Shown in pieces: positions 62,195 through 64,000 of a DNA stretch of 64,000 nucleotides. This DNA is from Gammaproteobacteria bacterium (lineage in GTDB: Bacteria; Pseudomonadota; Gammaproteobacteria; Pseudomonadales; Pseudohongiellaceae), in the NCBI GenBank assembly GCA_030654835.1, contig JAURWS010000037.1:62001-126000 (forward strand). The letters are read 5' to 3'. The stretch's first letter is position 1. Each line of letters starts with the position of its first letter. The position numbers and the translations under genes were made by a program. Below the pieces are notes generated by a model. That model saw only the letters and a list, made by a program, of their open reading frames with translations, searched no databases and was not told the origin of the DNA.

Positions 62195-63586
62195 TTACGC
62201 TTTGTTAGATTCTTCGGACTTTCTCGCGATAATCCCTGTTGCCTGCTCTTCCAGAATATGAGTAATGCCGTCAGCTTTACCCTTGACCCATGCGTGCATG
62301 AGGATCGCGGGAATTGCAGCTACGATACCTTCTACCGTTGTCATCAATGCCATGGAAATACCGCCAGCCATGATGGTGGGGTCACCGGCACCGTATACGG
62401 TGATTTGTTGGAACACCTGGATCATACCGGTTACTGTACCAAGCAGACCCATCAATGGAGCGATAGTTGAACAGATCTTGATCAGAACCAGGAAGCGCTC
62501 AAGCGCTGGCGTCTCCTGCAGGATCGCCTCGCCCAGTTTCAACTCGAGCGTCTCAGTGTCAACATTCGGGTTAGCTTCAGCTACCAGCAAGACGCGGCCC
62601 AGTGGGTTGTTCTTGTTGGGCTTTCCAGATTTGATCTGAGCGTTAACTTTAGCAGCAACCACAGTCAGAATCAGCGTTCGGATCAACCCGATAAGTATGG
62701 CAATTGCACCAACACCAATAATCGCGAAACCGATCACGCCAGAGTTGTCACGCACTTGCTCTGCTGCAGTTGGGAAGTTCACCAGGTTGGCCATCATACT
62801 GCCACCGAGCGCACCGGTAGGATCGATACCGATCTGGTAAAGGCCACTGCCTGACTGTGCATTCTCAAGAGCGCCTGCACGACCAACCACATCAGCTGAC
62901 GGTTGACGCGGTAACACCTGAAGGTGGCCGATGTCGCCGCTATAGCTCAGGTAGTCGCCTTCGGCAACGGCATTGAATGAACCGATGCGGGTGATGGTAC
63001 GAGTGGTTTGATCCCCGGCTGGATCACTGACAGTACCGCTGTACTTGACAACTTTGCCGGATTCAATCAGTTCCTGCTGCATGAAGAACCAGAACCGCTC
63101 GATCTCATCAATACGAACCTGCTCGGTGTCGCTGGCCACGCGGCTGATGAAGTCATCGAGGAACTCTTCGCGACCATCATACTGAGCGCTGATCAGTGAG
63201 TCCTGGAATATGCCACGGAAGTCACCGGCAACGCCCTGGATAGTGCCGAGCAGTTCATTGAGGTCAGCACGGGCTGTACGCAGTGCTTCGCGGCGCTCGG
63301 CAATGGTCAGCTGATTAGTGTCGAATGTAACGGTAAGCTCACCATTCGTAGCATTTTCCTGCTCGATTCGGGCTTTTACCTCGTCAACAATCTGCTGCTG
63401 ATTGTTGGCTTGTTGCTGGAAGCGCTGTTCACGTTCACGATGTTCTTGAGATTGTGCAACACGATCCTGTTCAACTGCATTCAGAAGATCTGAAAGAGAT
63501 GCTGGCTGTTGTGCATAACTAAGTGAAGATACAGACAGGAGGAGGCCTGTAGCTGAAATGCTCGCAAATTTAATTATTTTTTTCAC
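62195..63586 (-). CDS. TtpC-like MotA/TolQ/ExbB protein with long periplasmic N-terminal region
   Basis: Signal peptide, coiled-coil region, LMGLLGTVTGMIQVFQQITVYGAGDPTIMAGGISMALMTTVEGI. Confidence 0.9.
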   Translation of the reverse strand: MKKIIKFASISATGLLLSVSSLSYAQQPASLSDLLNAVEQDRVAQSQEHREREQRFQQQANNQQQIVDEVKARIEQENATNGELTVTFDTNQLTIAERREALRTARADLNELLGTIQGVAGDFRGIFQDSLISAQYDGREEFLDDFISRVASDTEQVRIDEIERFWFFMQQELIESGKVVKYSGTVSDPAGDQTTRTITRIGSFNAVAEGDYLSYSGDIGHLQVLPRQPSADVVGRAGALENAQSGSGLYQIGIDPTGALGGSMMANLVNFPTAAEQVRDNSGVIGFAIIGVGAIAILIGLIRTLILTVVAAKVNAQIKSGKPNKNNPLGRVLLVAEANPNVDTETLELKLGEAILQETPALERFLVLIKICSTIAPLMGLLGTVTGMIQVFQQITVYGAGDPTIMAGGISMALMTTVEGIVAAIPAILMHAWVKGKADGITHILEEQATGIIARKSEESNKA

Positions 63587-64000
63587 TGTACTGACTCCGG
63601 TGCAACAATAGGAAGTTCCAGAATGGCTGGTGACGAGAGGCCGCTAGTCACACCGATGGCGCGCTGAATGGCGGTTCGGTACTGGCTAGCATCAAGGGCA
63701 ACCCAAGAGCGCGACTGCTGATCCCAAGCGCCAGTCATTGTTCTGTCCTTGGTCTGGTATACGAGAGCGACACGGCCAACGCGCATCATGTCCACATCCC
63801 TGTCAGTACCATCAACATTCAGAGTCGTAGAGTAAGTTTCGTAGGTTCGGCCATAGTTGTTCTCAACTTGATACAGAACCAGAATTTGACGGAATTTTTC
63901 TGCTACGGAAACGTCAGGGCTATCCACTGCGTCGCGAGCAAATTGCAAACGTGAACGGCGTTCTTCTACCTGGAATGGCACATCGAGCTCTACGAACTGC
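63583..64000 (-). CDS. DUF3450 family protein, 5' end beyond the window
   Basis: FVELDVPFQVEERRSRLQFARDAVDSPDVSVAEKFRQILVLYQVENNYGRTYETYSTTLNVDGTDRDVDMMRVGRVALVYQT; frame open to the window edge. Confidence 0.9.
   Translation of the reverse strand, partial: QFVELDVPFQVEERRSRLQFARDAVDSPDVSVAEKFRQILVLYQVENNYGRTYETYSTTLNVDGTDRDVDMMRVGRVALVYQTKDRTMTGAWDQQSRSWVALDASQYRTAIQRAIGVTSGLSSPAILELPIVAPESVQ

Overview
This 64 kb window is gene-dense chromosomal DNA from a gammaproteobacterium whose gene order partly resembles Pseudomonas. I found no CRISPR array, rRNA operon, IS transposase or prophage. Main blocks: ftsK(partial)-lolA-rarA-crcB-serS-cysG; purC; tusE/B/C/D; a Bax-inhibitor-1 family protein; tRNA-Ser(UGA); a secreted/envelope accessory region at about 15.5-31.4 kb (PEBP, serine hydrolase, two M20 peptidases, YHYH protein, phospholipase C, redoxin/cytochrome/monooxygenase fusion, amidohydrolase, Tat-type double-VOC protein, DUF5916 protein); prc; a solo tyrosine recombinase divergent from modABC; copA; gor; holB-tmk-mltG-pabC-fabF-acpP-fabG-fabD-plsX-rpmF-yceD-rluC; argS; htpG; and a TonB2-type cluster (TPR, TonB, ExbD, ExbB, TtpC-like, DUF3450). 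I did not identify a convincing wholly new system. The strongest leads are: an in-frame TAG at the expected Trp codon of an otherwise intact HD-GYP gene; a REP-like inverted repeat lying in-frame inside tusB; two regulatory sites read directly from sequence (a ModE-like palindrome before modA and a CueR/MerR-type 19-bp-spacer promoter before copA); a perfect AT-rich hairpin in the copA upstream region; and a secreted double-VOC protein with a duplicated Cys motif. All family calls come from reading translated motifs, with no database search.
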